Of a stretch of DNA of 64,000 nt, positions 23,501 through 32,304 are shown one piece after another. This DNA comes from Pseudomonas jinjuensis (GTDB lineage: Bacteria; Pseudomonadota; Gammaproteobacteria; Pseudomonadales; Pseudomonadaceae): NCBI RefSeq assembly GCF_900103845.1, contig NZ_FNIJ01000010.1, positions 124,001 through 188,000 of the forward strand, in the 5' to 3' direction. Numbering within the stretch: the first letter of the stretch is position 1; each line of letters begins with the position of its first letter. The position numbers and the translations under genes were made by a program. Under the pieces are notes generated by a model. The model did not search any database. It had not been told where the DNA came from and saw nothing but the letters and a program-made list of their open reading frames with translations.

Positions 23501-24379
23501 TCAGACCACCCCTTCCAGCAACGACCGCAGCAACTCCACCATGCTGTGCTGGCGCTGTGCGTCCCGATAGACCAGGCCGACGCTGAGCGGGATGCGTGGC
23601 TCGCTCAAGGGTTTCCACAGCAGTTCCGGATGGCTGTGCATCTGCCGCGCCCGCCCCGGCAGCACGGTGGCGAAGCGGCTGTTCGGCAGGCTGTCGAGGA
23701 TACCGCTCATGTGGTTCAGCTCGGCCTGTACCCGCGGGCGGCGGCCGATCGCGGCGAGTTGTTCCTGCCAGATCTGCCGTGCGCGGAATTCCTCGCCGAG
23801 CAGCAGCATCGGCAGCTCCGCCGCCTGGGCCAGCGAAACCTTCTTGAATTCGCGCAGCGGATGGTCCCGCGGGATCACCAGTTGCAACTCGTCGCTGTAC
23901 AGCTCCATGCCATGCAGCGCCGGCTGGCGCGGCGGCAGGAAGCCGATGCCGATGTCCAGCTGGCCGGCGAGCAGGCGCCGCTCGATCTCCACCCCGGACA
24001 GTTCGTAGATGCGCACCTGCAGGTGCGGCTGGGCGCTGTGCAGGCGTTCGACCAGATAGGGCACCAGGCTGGCGTTCACCGTCTGCAGCACGCCGAGCGC
24101 CAGGCCGCGCGGGGTGTGGCCGCGGAATGCGCGCAACGCTTCGCGGGCGCGCTCAAGGCCCTCCAGCAGCGGCACGGCGTGGTGATACAGGGTGTGCGCC
24201 GCCACGGTCGGCACCAGGCGCTTGCCGTTGCGCTCGAACAGCGCGACTTCGAGGTTGCGTTCGAGCTGGCGGATCTGCTGCGAAAGCGCCGGCTGGGACA
24301 GCGCCAGGCGCTCCGCGGCGCGGCCGACATGGCCCTCTTCGTAGACCGCGACGAAATAGCGGAGCTGGCGAAAATCCAT
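23501..24379 (-). CDS. LysR-family transcriptional regulator
   Basis: A 292-residue LysR regulator. The winged helix-turn-helix covers about 1-60 (RQLRYFVAVYEEGHVGRAAE, then LSQPALSQQIRQLE), and a periplasmic-binding-protein-like effector domain covers about 90-290. It corresponds in position to PA0528. It is divergent from the MOSC gene with a 99-bp gap that must hold both promoters, so the MOSC gene is a plausible target. The ligand cannot be told from sequence. Confidence 0.88.
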   Translation of the reverse strand: MDFRQLRYFVAVYEEGHVGRAAERLALSQPALSQQIRQLERNLEVALFERNGKRLVPTVAAHTLYHHAVPLLEGLERAREALRAFRGHTPRGLALGVLQTVNASLVPYLVERLHSAQPHLQVRIYELSGVEIERRLLAGQLDIGIGFLPPRQPALHGMELYSDELQLVIPRDHPLREFKKVSLAQAAELPMLLLGEEFRARQIWQEQLAAIGRRPRVQAELNHMSGILDSLPNSRFATVLPGRARQMHSHPELLWKPLSEPRIPLSVGLVYRDAQRQHSMVELLRSLLEGVV

Positions 24380-24478
24380 AAGAGATACTTATCAACGAAA
24401 CTGGAAAATCGAAATGGAGAGCATACCGGCGAATCGCTAGTCTAGCGCCTGTCCGCTGTCAAAGACGGGGTCCGCAAG

Positions 24479-25156
24479 GTGGAACCGATCGTTATCCAGG
24501 GCGTTTTCATAGGCAAAGTCGAAGAAGTCTGGGGAGGTTTGCTCAGCGGCATCGACAAGCTTCCGACTGACCAGGAGTGCTGGCTGGGGAATGATGGCCT
24601 GCCCGGCGACGAACAGGCCGACCTGCGCCACCACGGCGGCCTGGACCGGGCGCTGCACCACTACCCGGCGGAACACTACCGGCACTGGCGCAAGCAGTAT
24701 CCGCAGCAGCGCTGGCAGCAGCCGGCCTTCGGCGAGAACCTGTCGACCTTCGGCATCAGCGAGGCGGACGTCTGCATCGGCGACCTGTTCCGCTGGGGCG
24801 ATGCCCTGCTGGAAGTCAGCCAGCCGCGCTCGCCGTGCTACCGCCTGGGCGTGCGCTGGAATCTTGCCGAACTGCCGCGGCAGGTGCAGGAACAGGGCCG
24901 CTGCGGCTGGTTCTACCGGGTGCGCCGGGCCGGCATGGTTTCCGCTGCCGCGCCGCTGGAGCTGGTGCAGCGCCATTACCCCGAGCTGAGCGTGGCGCGC
25001 CTGCTGGACTGGTACTTCGGCACGCCGCTGGATCGCACCGCCCTGCGCCTGATGCTGGCCTGCGAGGCGCTCTCGCTGCGCTGGCGCAAGACCGCCGCCA
25101 GGCGCCTGGCCAGCGGCGAAGTGGAAGACTGGACGGCCCGCCTGCTCGGGCCCTGA
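24479..25156 (+). CDS. MOSC-domain protein, YiiM-like
   Basis: A 225-residue MOSC-domain protein strongly resembling E. coli YiiM, a molybdenum-cofactor enzyme that reduces N-hydroxylated bases such as 6-hydroxylaminopurine. Visible matches are GDEQADLRHHGGLDRALHHY, FGENLST, GDLFRWGDALLEVSQPRSPC and the terminal tail. The Mo-ligand cysteine is expected at about 120 in SPCY. The start is a GTG at 24479. It is divergent from the LysR gene. Confidence 0.85.
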   Translation: MEPIVIQGVFIGKVEEVWGGLLSGIDKLPTDQECWLGNDGLPGDEQADLRHHGGLDRALHHYPAEHYRHWRKQYPQQRWQQPAFGENLSTFGISEADVCIGDLFRWGDALLEVSQPRSPCYRLGVRWNLAELPRQVQEQGRCGWFYRVRRAGMVSAAAPLELVQRHYPELSVARLLDWYFGTPLDRTALRLMLACEALSLRWRKTAARRLASGEVEDWTARLLGP

Positions 25157-25305
25157 ACGCATTCCGCGGAGTGGCGCATGCCCGCTCCGCCTATTGTCCT
25201 CGCGCCCGCCCCCGGACGTCGTCTTGGTCCTGTGGGGCGGTTTTTATTCCGCTGTTCGGGTGGTGGAAAGCGGCTTCGCCGTTTTCCCCCACTCGCTTTG
25301 CTCCT

Positions 25306-25323
25306 CCGTCACGGGACCGTAAC
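25306..25323 (+). promoter_or_regulatory. Pho box upstream of phoX
   Basis: Two direct 7-base repeats, CCGTCAC and CCGTAAC, with a 4-base GGGA spacer match the PhoB 7-4-7 layout (CTGTCAT-N4-CTGTCAT). A TAGCCT -10 candidate lies 10 bases downstream at 25334, so the box would replace the -35. The phoX ATG is 49 bases after the box. Confidence 0.65.
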
Positions 25324-25371
25324 CTCGACTGCCTAGCCTGCCGGACCGTGGACCGCATTCGAGGAGCAACG

Positions 25372-27330
25372 ATGAGCGACAGCTTTCACCAACGCCTGGA
25401 AGCGCTGGATGACCAGCGGATCAACCCGTCCGGCAACGCGCCGCTGGAGGAACTGCTGGACCGGCGCCGGCGCGACCTGCTCAAGGGCGGCCTGGCCTTC
25501 TGCGCCCTCGGCTTCCTCGGCGGCGGACTGCTGCCGTTGCGCACCGCCTCGGCCGCTCCCGGCGCGCTGCTCGGCTTCGCCGGCGTGCCGGTGCAGCAGG
25601 ACCCGTCCTTCGACCGGGTGGTGGTCGCCGAAGGCTACAGCGCGCGGCCGTTCTTCTCCTGGGGGGACCCGGTGCTGCCCGGCGCCCCGGCCTGGCGCGC
25701 GGACGCCTCGGACGACTGGCGCGCCCAGGAACTGCAGGCCGGCGACAACCATGACGGCATGCATTACTTCCCCTTCCCGGACGATCCCAACGGCCACGGC
25801 CTGCTGGTGATCAACCACGAGTCGATCAACTAGACCCTGCATCCCGCCGGGCTGACCTTCGAGCCCCGCGCCGATGGCAGCCGTGGTCGCCCCGAGGGCG
25901 AGGTGCGCAAGGAAATCGCCGCCCACGGCCTGAGCGTCATCGAGGTGCGCAAGGACTCTGCCGGGCAGTGGCAGCGCGTCCTCGACTCCCGCTACAACCG
26001 GCGCATCACCGGCAGCACGCCGATGCGCCTGAGCGGCCCGCTGGCCGGCCACGACGCGATGAAGACCGCCAGCGATCCCGCCGGCCTGACCGTGCTCGGC
26101 ACCCTGAACAACTGCGCCATGGGCGTCACGCCCTGGGGCACCTATCTCGTGTGCGAGGAGAACTGGCACCAGTACTTCGTCAACCGCGACAAGGCCGACT
26201 ACGCCGCGCGCGTTTCCCATCGGCGCTACGGGCTGTCCAACGGCGGCTCCAGCAACTACTACGCCTGGGAGGCGGTGAAGCCGCGCTTCGACGCTACGCC
26301 CTACGCTGACCAGCCCCACGGCGGCCATGTCAACGAGCCGCACCGCTTCGGCTGGGTGGTGGAAGTCGATCCCTTCGACCCGCAGTCGGTGCCGGTCAAG
26401 CGCACCGCCGTCGGCCGCTTCTGCCGCGAGTGCTCGACCCTGTCGCTCGGCGCGGACAACCGCATGGCCTTCTACTATGGCGACGACACCAAGGGCGAAT
26501 ACGTCTACAAGTTCGTCCCCGGCGGCCGCTACCAGCCGGACGATGCGAAGGCCAACCGCGACCTGCTGGACGAGGGCATTCTCTATGTCGGCCGTTTCGA
26601 CCCCGATGGCAGCGGCCAGTGGCTGCCTCTGGTATTCGGCGAGAACGGCCTGACCGCCGCCAACGGTTTCGCCAGTCAGGCCGAGGTGCTGCTCAATGCC
26701 CGCGCCGCCGCCGACCTGCTCGGCGCCACGCCGATGGATCGTCCCGAATGGGTGGCGGTGCATCCGCGGAGCCGCGAGGTCTACGTCAGCCTGACCAACA
26801 ACAACGACCGCGGGCGCAAGCCGGAGCAGCCGCTGGACAAGGCCAACCCGCGCGAGCGCAACCTGCACGGGCAGATCCTGCGCTGGAACGAGGAGGGCGG
26901 CGACCCGACCGCCACGCGCTTCCAGTGGGAAGTCTTCCTGCTGGCCGGCGAGGATCGGCATGCGGGGGCACCGGGGCACCTGACCGGCGACATCGACGGC
27001 GATATCTTCTCCTCGCCGGACAGCCTCTACTTCGACCCGGCGGGCCGCCTGTGGATCGAGACCGACTACGAGGATGGCGAGGAAGCGATGCAGGCCATGG
27101 GCTGCAACCAGCTGCTCTGCGCCGACCCGGCCGGCCGCGAGGTGCGCCGCTTCCTGGTCGGTCCGCGCGGCTGCGAGATGACCGGCATCACCCAGACGCC
27201 CGACGGCCGCAGCATGTGGGTGAACGTCCAGCACCCCGGCATCAGCTACCCGGCCAGCGATGGGAAGAGCCGGCCGCGTTCGACCACGGTGCTGATCACC
27301 AGGGATGATGGTGGGGTGATCGGGGGTTGA
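25372..27330 (+). pseudogene. phoX: PhoX-family alkaline phosphatase interrupted by an in-frame TAG
   Basis: The reading frame encodes a Tat-exported PhoX (DUF839) phosphatase of 652 residues if read through. The N-terminus has a twin-arginine signal (RRRRDLLKGG, then LAFCALGFLGGGLLPL). A TAG at 25831-25833 (codon 154) stops translation after NHESIN. The same frame then continues without further stops to 27330, with normal PhoX segments GVTPWGTYLVCEENW, YGDDTKGEYVYKFV and SPDSLYFDPAGRLWIETDY. The stop falls where family members usually have an aromatic residue after NHE-x-x-N, so TAC/TAT to TAG is the simplest change. AGGAG precedes the ATG and a Pho box lies upstream. It could be a recent pseudogene, a sequencing error or a suppressed amber. 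Confidence 0.85.
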
Positions 27331-27383
27331 GGGAGTGCGGATGCGGCGGGTTTCACCCGCCCTACGCGACGAGCGCCGAACCT

Positions 27384-27470
27384 GTAGGGGCCAGCTTGCT
27401 GGCGATTCCGGAGTTATCGGTAACCACTGAGCAGCCGGCAGGCACGGATCGCCAGCAAGCTGGCTCCTAC
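27384..27470. repeat. Inverted pair of REP elements
   Basis: GTAGGGGCCAGCTTGCTGGC at 27384-27403 is faced by GCCAGCAAGCTGGCTCCTAC at 27451-27470. The pair lies between the convergent phoX and FNR-paralogue genes and may act as a terminator for both. Confidence 0.85.
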
Positions 27471-27495
27471 GAAAAGCGCTTCGGCGCGGTGAAGC

Positions 27496-28206
27496 TCAAA
27501 GCTCCACTTCGCCGCCCGCCAGCGCGCACAGCTCGGTGAAGTCGAGGATTTCCGTCTCGCGGCCTTCGGCGTGGATCAGCCCGTGTTTCTGCAGGCGGGT
27601 GAAGCTGCGCGACACGGTTTCCACCGCCAGCCCGAGGTAGTCGCCGATCTCGTGGCGCGACATGCTCAGGCGGAAGCGCAGGGCGGAGAAGCCGCGCTCG
27701 CGGAAATGCGCCGAGATGTTGAGCAGGAAGGCGGCGATGCGTGAGTCGGAATTGAGCCGCGAAAGCAGCAGCTTCATCTGCTGATCCTCGCGGATCTTGC
27801 GGCTCATCATCAGCATGATCTGGTGCGAGAGACCGGGAATCTGCTCGGAGAGGGCTTCCAGCTGCTCGAACGGAATCTCGCTGACCATGGCGCTTTCCAG
27901 CGCCTGGGCGGAGACCGGATAGCTGTCCTCCCCAATGCCGGAGAAGCCGAAGATCTCGGTGGCGAAGTAGAAGCCGGTGATCTTCTCCAGCCCCTGTTCG
28001 TTGGTGGTGAAGGTCTTCAGCGAACCGGAGCGGACCAGATACACGTTCTCGAACGGGTCGCCCTGGCGGAACACGAACTCGCCCTTGCTCAGCACATGCC
28101 CCGGCTTGATGACGGCTTCCAGCTGCATGACCTTGTCGTCGCTCAGGCTCGGCGGCGCCAGGCGGCAATTCTTGCAGTACGGTTGCTGTTTGAGCATCTG
28201 ATTCAT
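27496..28206 (-). CDS. FNR/Anr paralogue lacking two of four Fe-S cluster cysteines
   Basis: A 236-residue CRP/FNR-family regulator very like Anr: GEFVFRQGDPFENVYLVRSG, YPVSAQALES, SRHEIGDYLGLAVETVSRSF and the C-terminal ELCALAGG. The recognition helix has E-T-V-S-R, so it should bind TTGAT-N4-ATCAA boxes. Anr has the N-terminal ligands C-x2-C-x5-C and one central Cys before EIPF. Here only CKNC (11, 14) is kept; the third is replaced in LAPPSLS and the central one is Ser in MVSEIPF. An oxygen-labile 4Fe-4S cluster therefore looks unlikely. It may be constitutive or respond to another signal. It is divergent from the pauB-like gene. Confidence 0.88.
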   Translation of the reverse strand: MNQMLKQQPYCKNCRLAPPSLSDDKVMQLEAVIKPGHVLSKGEFVFRQGDPFENVYLVRSGSLKTFTTNEQGLEKITGFYFATEIFGFSGIGEDSYPVSAQALESAMVSEIPFEQLEALSEQIPGLSHQIMLMMSRKIREDQQMKLLLSRLNSDSRIAAFLLNISAHFRERGFSALRFRLSMSRHEIGDYLGLAVETVSRSFTRLQKHGLIHAEGRETEILDFTELCALAGGEVEL

Positions 28207-28349
28207 CCATTTCCCCTGCGCGGTCGCATCCAGGCGCTCTGCGCATTGCGCACCTGAGTTCCGGGGATTTCCCCCCTATATGACCATAGCAACTCGCGGC
28301 AATCTGTCACTGCGAGCCCCACGGGATTCGTGTTGCCGGACTATTCTTG

Positions 28350-28373
28350 TGAAAATTATTGTGTTAATTTTCA
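28350..28373. promoter_or_regulatory. AT-rich palindrome 1 in the pauB-like promoter
   Basis: A perfect inverted repeat TGAAAATTA-N6-TAATTTTCA. It is followed at once by a second related palindrome. Likely operator for the XRE-cupin regulator encoded downstream, by analogy with PuuR/PauR-type sites. Confidence 0.6.
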
Positions 28374-28397
28374 TGAAAAATATGAATTGTATTTTCA
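28374..28397. promoter_or_regulatory. AT-rich palindrome 2 in the pauB-like promoter
   Basis: TGAAAAATA and TATTTTCA form an imperfect inverted repeat (one extra A), head to tail with palindrome 1 and ending 10 bases before the pauB-like ATG. Confidence 0.5.
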
Positions 28398-28407
28398 CGA
28401 GGCCGTC

Positions 28408-29697
28408 ATGTTCCTGCGTTCCACCGAGCCTGTTTCAACCTACTACGCCGCCGCCAACCCGGAGCTGCTGGAGCCGCGCCCGCCGCTCGACGGGCCGCTG
28501 GATTGCGAAGTGCTGGTCATCGGCGCCGGCTTCAGCGGCCTGCACACCGCGCTGCAATTGGCGGAGGGCGGTCGGCAGGTCTGCATGATCGAGGCCAGCC
28601 GGATCGCCTGGGCGGCGTCCGGGCGCAACGGCGGGCAGGCGCTGCCGGGCTGGTCCAGCGATCTCGGGCCGATCGAGGACGACCTTGGCCACGAAGGCGC
28701 CCTGCGCCTGTGGCAGGGCATGCTCTGGGCCGCGCGGGAGCTGCGCGAGCTGCCGCAGCGGCACGGCTTCGATTGCGACTACCGCGTCGGCCACCTGTGG
28801 GCCGCGGTGCTGCCGCGCCGGGTCGGCCTGCTCTACGACTGGCAGGCCGAGGCCAACCGGCGCTGGAACTACGAGGGCCTGCGCTTCGTGCCGCGCGAGG
28901 AACTGCCGGAATGGATCGCCAGCGAGCGCTACCAGGCGGGCCTCTACGATCCCAATTCGGCGCACCTCAACCCGCTGAAGCTGGCCTACGGCCTGGCCTG
29001 CGCCCTGGAGCGCGCCGGCGGGCGCATCTTCGAGCAGACCCGTGCGCTCCACTACCGCGAGCATGGCCAGGGCTTCCAGGTCGACACCGAGCACGGCACC
29101 ATCCGCTGCGCGGCGCTGGTGCTGGCCTGCAACGCCTACATCGACGGACTGGACCGCGACATCTCGGCGCGCATCCTGCCGGTGGGCACCTACCAGATCG
29201 CCACCGAGCCGCTGGGCGAGGAGCGCGCCCGCGCGCTGCTGCCGAAGAACTGCTGCGTGACCGACAACCAGTTCGTCCTCGACTACTTCCGCCTCACCCC
29301 GGACCACCGTCTGCTGTTCGGCGGCGGCTGCACCTATCTCGGCGGCATGCCGAAGGACATCCGCGCGGCAACCCGGCCCTTCGTCGAGCGGGTGTTCCCG
29401 CAACTGCGCGGGGTGGAGCTGGAATACGCCTGGGGCGGGCATATCGACTGCAGCATGCGGCGCACCCCGGACGTCGGCCGGCGCGGCGAGCTGTACTGGC
29501 TGCAGGGCTATTCCGGGCATGGCGTGCTGCCCAGCCTGGCCGCCGCCCACGCGGTCAGCGAGGCCATGCAGGGCCGCCCGGAGCAGTTGCAGCTCTACCA
29601 GCGCCTGCGCAATCCCGGCTTCCCCGGCGGCCAGCGCTTCGCCGCACCGCTGGAAGCGGTGGGCAAGGCGTATTACCGTTTGCGCGACTTCTTTTAA
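28408..29697 (+). CDS. FAD-dependent oxidoreductase, PauB/PuuB type
   Basis: A 429-residue DAO-family flavoprotein. The FAD-binding motif VLVIGAGFSGLHTALQLAEG is near residues 35-55. ASGRNGGQALPGWS and the C-terminal GELYWLQGYSGHGV are typical of gamma-glutamylputrescine oxidases. In P. aeruginosa the matching gene PA0534 (pauB1) belongs to polyamine catabolism. I chose ATG 28408 because a GAGG lies 10 bases upstream and the N-terminus matches the family (STEPVSTYYAAANP). It forms an operon with the XRE-cupin gene 21 bases downstream. The exact amine substrate is not readable. Confidence 0.85.
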   Translation: MFLRSTEPVSTYYAAANPELLEPRPPLDGPLDCEVLVIGAGFSGLHTALQLAEGGRQVCMIEASRIAWAASGRNGGQALPGWSSDLGPIEDDLGHEGALRLWQGMLWAARELRELPQRHGFDCDYRVGHLWAAVLPRRVGLLYDWQAEANRRWNYEGLRFVPREELPEWIASERYQAGLYDPNSAHLNPLKLAYGLACALERAGGRIFEQTRALHYREHGQGFQVDTEHGTIRCAALVLACNAYIDGLDRDISARILPVGTYQIATEPLGEERARALLPKNCCVTDNQFVLDYFRLTPDHRLLFGGGCTYLGGMPKDIRAATRPFVERVFPQLRGVELEYAWGGHIDCSMRRTPDVGRRGELYWLQGYSGHGVLPSLAAAHAVSEAMQGRPEQLQLYQRLRNPGFPGGQRFAAPLEAVGKAYYRLRDFF

Positions 29698-29718
29698 GGA
29701 CTGCTATCGGAATCGCCA

Positions 29719-30279
29719 ATGATCGAAGAGAACAGCAGCGAGGATCTTGCCGCCATCGCCGCGCAGATCCGCGACCTGCGCAAGCGCAAGGGCGTGACCC
29801 TGCAGGCGCTGGCGGATGGCATCGGGCGCTCGGTGGGCTTCGTCTCCCAGGTCGAACGCGGTCTATCGCGGCCGGCGGTGGACGATCTGGTTGCGATCAG
29901 CCAGGTGCTCGGCGTTTCCGCCACCTATTTCTTCGGCAGCCGCCCGGAACCGGAATCGTCCTGGATCACCCGCCCGCAGGAGCGCCGCACCCTGGCCTAC
30001 GCCCGCGGCGCCGAGGACAGCCTGGTCTCGCCGCGTCTGGGCGGTGCCTTCTTCATGCTGGAAACCCGCCTGGAACCGGGCGCCGACAGCGGCGAGCGCA
30101 ACCTGGTGGACAACTCGGAGCAGGGTGGCTACGTGCTCGAAGGCGAACTCAGCCTCTGGCTGGATGACGAGCTGTTCGTGCTGCAGGTCGGCGATGGTTT
30201 CCAGATTCCCAGCCATATGCGCAGCCGCTATGCCAATCAGGGGAAGGGGCTGCTGCGGGTGTTGTGGATATACGCCTGA
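29719..30279 (+). CDS. XRE-cupin transcriptional regulator
   Basis: A 186-residue regulator with an N-terminal XRE helix-turn-helix (IRDLRKRKGVTLQALADGIG, then SVGFVSQVERGLSRPAVDDL) and a C-terminal cupin (about 110-180: GGYVLEGELSLWLDDE, VGDGFQIPSHMRSRYANQGK). This is the architecture of PuuR, which represses putrescine catabolism. It lies directly after the oxidase gene, and two palindromes before that gene are the likely operators, giving autoregulation. Position matches PA0535. Confidence 0.85.
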   Translation: MIEENSSEDLAAIAAQIRDLRKRKGVTLQALADGIGRSVGFVSQVERGLSRPAVDDLVAISQVLGVSATYFFGSRPEPESSWITRPQERRTLAYARGAEDSLVSPRLGGAFFMLETRLEPGADSGERNLVDNSEQGGYVLEGELSLWLDDELFVLQVGDGFQIPSHMRSRYANQGKGLLRVLWIYA

Positions 30280-30349
30280 GTACTGTCTTTCGTAGGATGG
30301 GTTGAGCTTGCGATACCCATCGGGGCGGACGCGGGAGCGTCCTGGGATG

Positions 30350-30375
30350 CGTTCCCACGCGGGAGCGTGGGAACG
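30350..30375. repeat. GTTCCCACGC-type palindrome
   Basis: A perfect inverted repeat CGTTCCCACGC-GGGA-GCGTGGGAACG between the convergent XRE-cupin and amidase genes. A near-identical unit occurs at 44115-44140, so this is a dispersed repeat family distinct from the GTAGGAGC REPs. Confidence 0.8.
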
Positions 30376-30380
30376 ATGGG

Positions 30381-30403
30381 ATCGCCAGCAAGCTGGCTCC
30401 TAC
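30381..30403. repeat. REP element at the 3' end of the amidase gene
   Basis: ATCGCCAGCAAGCTGGCTCC, then TAC, is the same unit as at 27448-27470. Its last bases overlap the amidase stop codon. Confidence 0.8.
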
Positions 30404-31833
30404 AGGTTCAGCAGCGGCGGCAATCTTTCCGCCCACGGCCTCGCCCGTTCCAGTTCCGCCGCCAGCCGGAACAGCACCCCGTCCTCCCCGAAGCGCCCGG
30501 CGAATTGCACGCCGATCGGCAAGCCTTGCTCCGACCAATGCAGCGGTACGCTCATCGCCGGCTGGCCGGTGGCGTTGAACAGCGGGGTGAAGGCGGCGTA
30601 GTGGCTGGCCTTGATGAAGCCGGGCAGCGGGTCCCGCGCCGGGTAGCGCAGTTCGCCGATGGCGAGCGGCGGTTGCGCCAGGGTCGGGCTGAGCAGTACG
30701 TCGTGGTCGAGGAAGAAGCGCGCGATCTCGCGGGAAGCGGCGTGCAGGGTGCGGGTCGCCTGGATGTACTGCGGAGCCGACAGGGTGCGGCCCATGGCGG
30801 CGAGCCGGCGGGTGATCGGTTCCAGGTCGCGGGCGTGGGCCAGGTGCCCGGCGAGCGCCTCGGCATGGTCGACGTTGGCCGCCGCCATCACTGCATAGAC
30901 CTTGCCGAACGCCTCGCGAAAGCCTTCCGCATCGAGTAGCGTGGGATGTTCCTCGCGCACTTCGTGCCCCAGTTCGCGGCACAGCGCGATGGCCGATTCG
31001 AGGGCGGCCAGGCACTCGGCATGCACCGTTGCGCCGTTGAGCGGCACGCGCATCACGCCGATGCGCAGCTGCTGGTGGGGCGCGTCGATTTCCTCGGCGA
31101 ACGGGCGTAGCCGGGGCGGCGCCGCGTAGGGAGCGCCCGGATCGGCGGCGCAGGTGGCGTCGAGCAGCGCGGCGCTGTCGCGCACCGAGATCGAACAGCA
31201 ATGGTCGGTCGCCAGCCCGGCCACGCTCTCGCCCAGGCGCGGCCCCATCGGGTTGCGCCCGCGCGTGGGCTTGAAGCCGAACACGCCGCAGCAGGAGGCG
31301 GGAATGCGGATCGAGCCGCCGGCATCGCTGGCATGGGCGAAGGGCACCAGCCGCGCCGCCACCGCTGCCGCCGCGCCGCCGCTGGAGCCGCCGGGCGAAC
31401 GGGTGAGGTTCCACGGGTTGTGGCAGGCGCCGAACAGCTTCGGTTCGGTGATCGGCGGGATGCCGAATTCCGGCGTATTGCTGCGCCCGACGAAGACCAG
31501 CCCGGCGGCACGCAAGCGGCACACCAGTTCGCTGTCGTAATGGGCGATGTTGTCCTTCAGCAGGCGCGAGCCGCAGGTGTGCCGGGCGCCTTTTTCCACG
31601 CCGTTGGCCAGGTCCTTGAGCAAGAACGGCACCCCGCGGAACGGCCCGTCCGGCAACTCGCCGCGCGCCCGCGTCCGCGCCTGCTCGAACTGTCGCTCGA
31701 CCACCGCGTTGATCTTCCTGTCGAGGCGCTCGATGCGGGCGATCGCCGCATCGACCAGCTCCAGTGGCGTGACCTGCCGGGTCGCCACCAGTTGCGCCTG
31801 GGCGACGGCGTCGAGCAGCGCGAACTCATCCAT
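30400..31833 (-). CDS. Amidase-signature family hydrolase
   Basis: A 477-residue amidase with the Ser-cisSer-Lys triad spaced as expected: Lys about 73 ([10 protein letters not shown]), cis-Ser about 150 (SPGGSSGG) and nucleophile Ser about 174 (DAGGSIRIP). It would hydrolyse a carboxylic amide in the cytoplasm; the substrate cannot be named. I chose ATG 31833 with GGGAGG upstream over one at 31884. There is no subunit gene next to it, so it is not a GatA of a GatCAB set. It faces the XRE-cupin operon. Confidence 0.85.
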   Translation of the reverse strand: MDEFALLDAVAQAQLVATRQVTPLELVDAAIARIERLDRKINAVVERQFEQARTRARGELPDGPFRGVPFLLKDLANGVEKGARHTCGSRLLKDNIAHYDSELVCRLRAAGLVFVGRSNTPEFGIPPITEPKLFGACHNPWNLTRSPGGSSGGAAAAVAARLVPFAHASDAGGSIRIPASCCGVFGFKPTRGRNPMGPRLGESVAGLATDHCCSISVRDSAALLDATCAADPGAPYAAPPRLRPFAEEIDAPHQQLRIGVMRVPLNGATVHAECLAALESAIALCRELGHEVREEHPTLLDAEGFREAFGKVYAVMAAANVDHAEALAGHLAHARDLEPITRRLAAMGRTLSAPQYIQATRTLHAASREIARFFLDHDVLLSPTLAQPPLAIGELRYPARDPLPGFIKASHYAAFTPLFNATGQPAMSVPLHWSEQGLPIGVQFAGRFGEDGVLFRLAAELERARPWAERLPPLLNL

Positions 31834-32304
31834 AGCGTCCTGCCTCCCGTTTGTCGGAATGGGGCAAGTATCGTCGCTGTTCAAATTCGTGGCGAATAGA
31901 GACGCATATATATCGGCGGGAAATTATTTAACTTGAGCGATTTTTCGAGAATTTATTCAGGTGATGCGTTTTGCAACTAATTGCGGCCTTCGCCGAATGT
32001 CGGCAGTGCATTGTGCAAATAGTGGGAAACGCTCGGGGAGGTGAAACGCCGATAATTGTTAATAAATGTCAGCTTTATATGTGACGGCTTTAGCAGAATT
32101 GCCGAGCCATGCCGTGGAAAGGCTCCGGCACTCTCGCTGCAAAGGCGGGACGCCGGTGGGTCAGGGATCTGACAGGGTAATCGCGGTTTTGTTCCCGGTA
32201 GTTTGCGAAAGCATGACCGCTGCAGAAATCAGGATAGGCGTTGCGCCGGAATCTTCCTGTTTCTTCGTTTATTTCAAAAACAAACAACGCATGTCAGGTC
32301 GGCT
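31834..32304. other. Long leader region of the two-partner secretion operon
   Basis: This 470-bp AT-richer gap holds the promoters of the amidase (minus) and tpsB (plus). I see no gene. Visible structures are a GTCA-N10-TGAC inverted repeat around 32066-32083, a GTCAG-GGAT-CTGAC hairpin at 32160-32173, and a GC-rich foldable stretch at about 32110-32190. None matches a regulator or riboswitch that I can name with confidence. Confidence 0.5.

Noticed and set aside
32110-32205. A c-di-GMP (GEMM) riboswitch in the tpsB leader.
   Set aside because: GCAAAGGC and GGGACGCC segments are present but in the wrong order, and the conserved GGGACGCAAAGCC core is missing.
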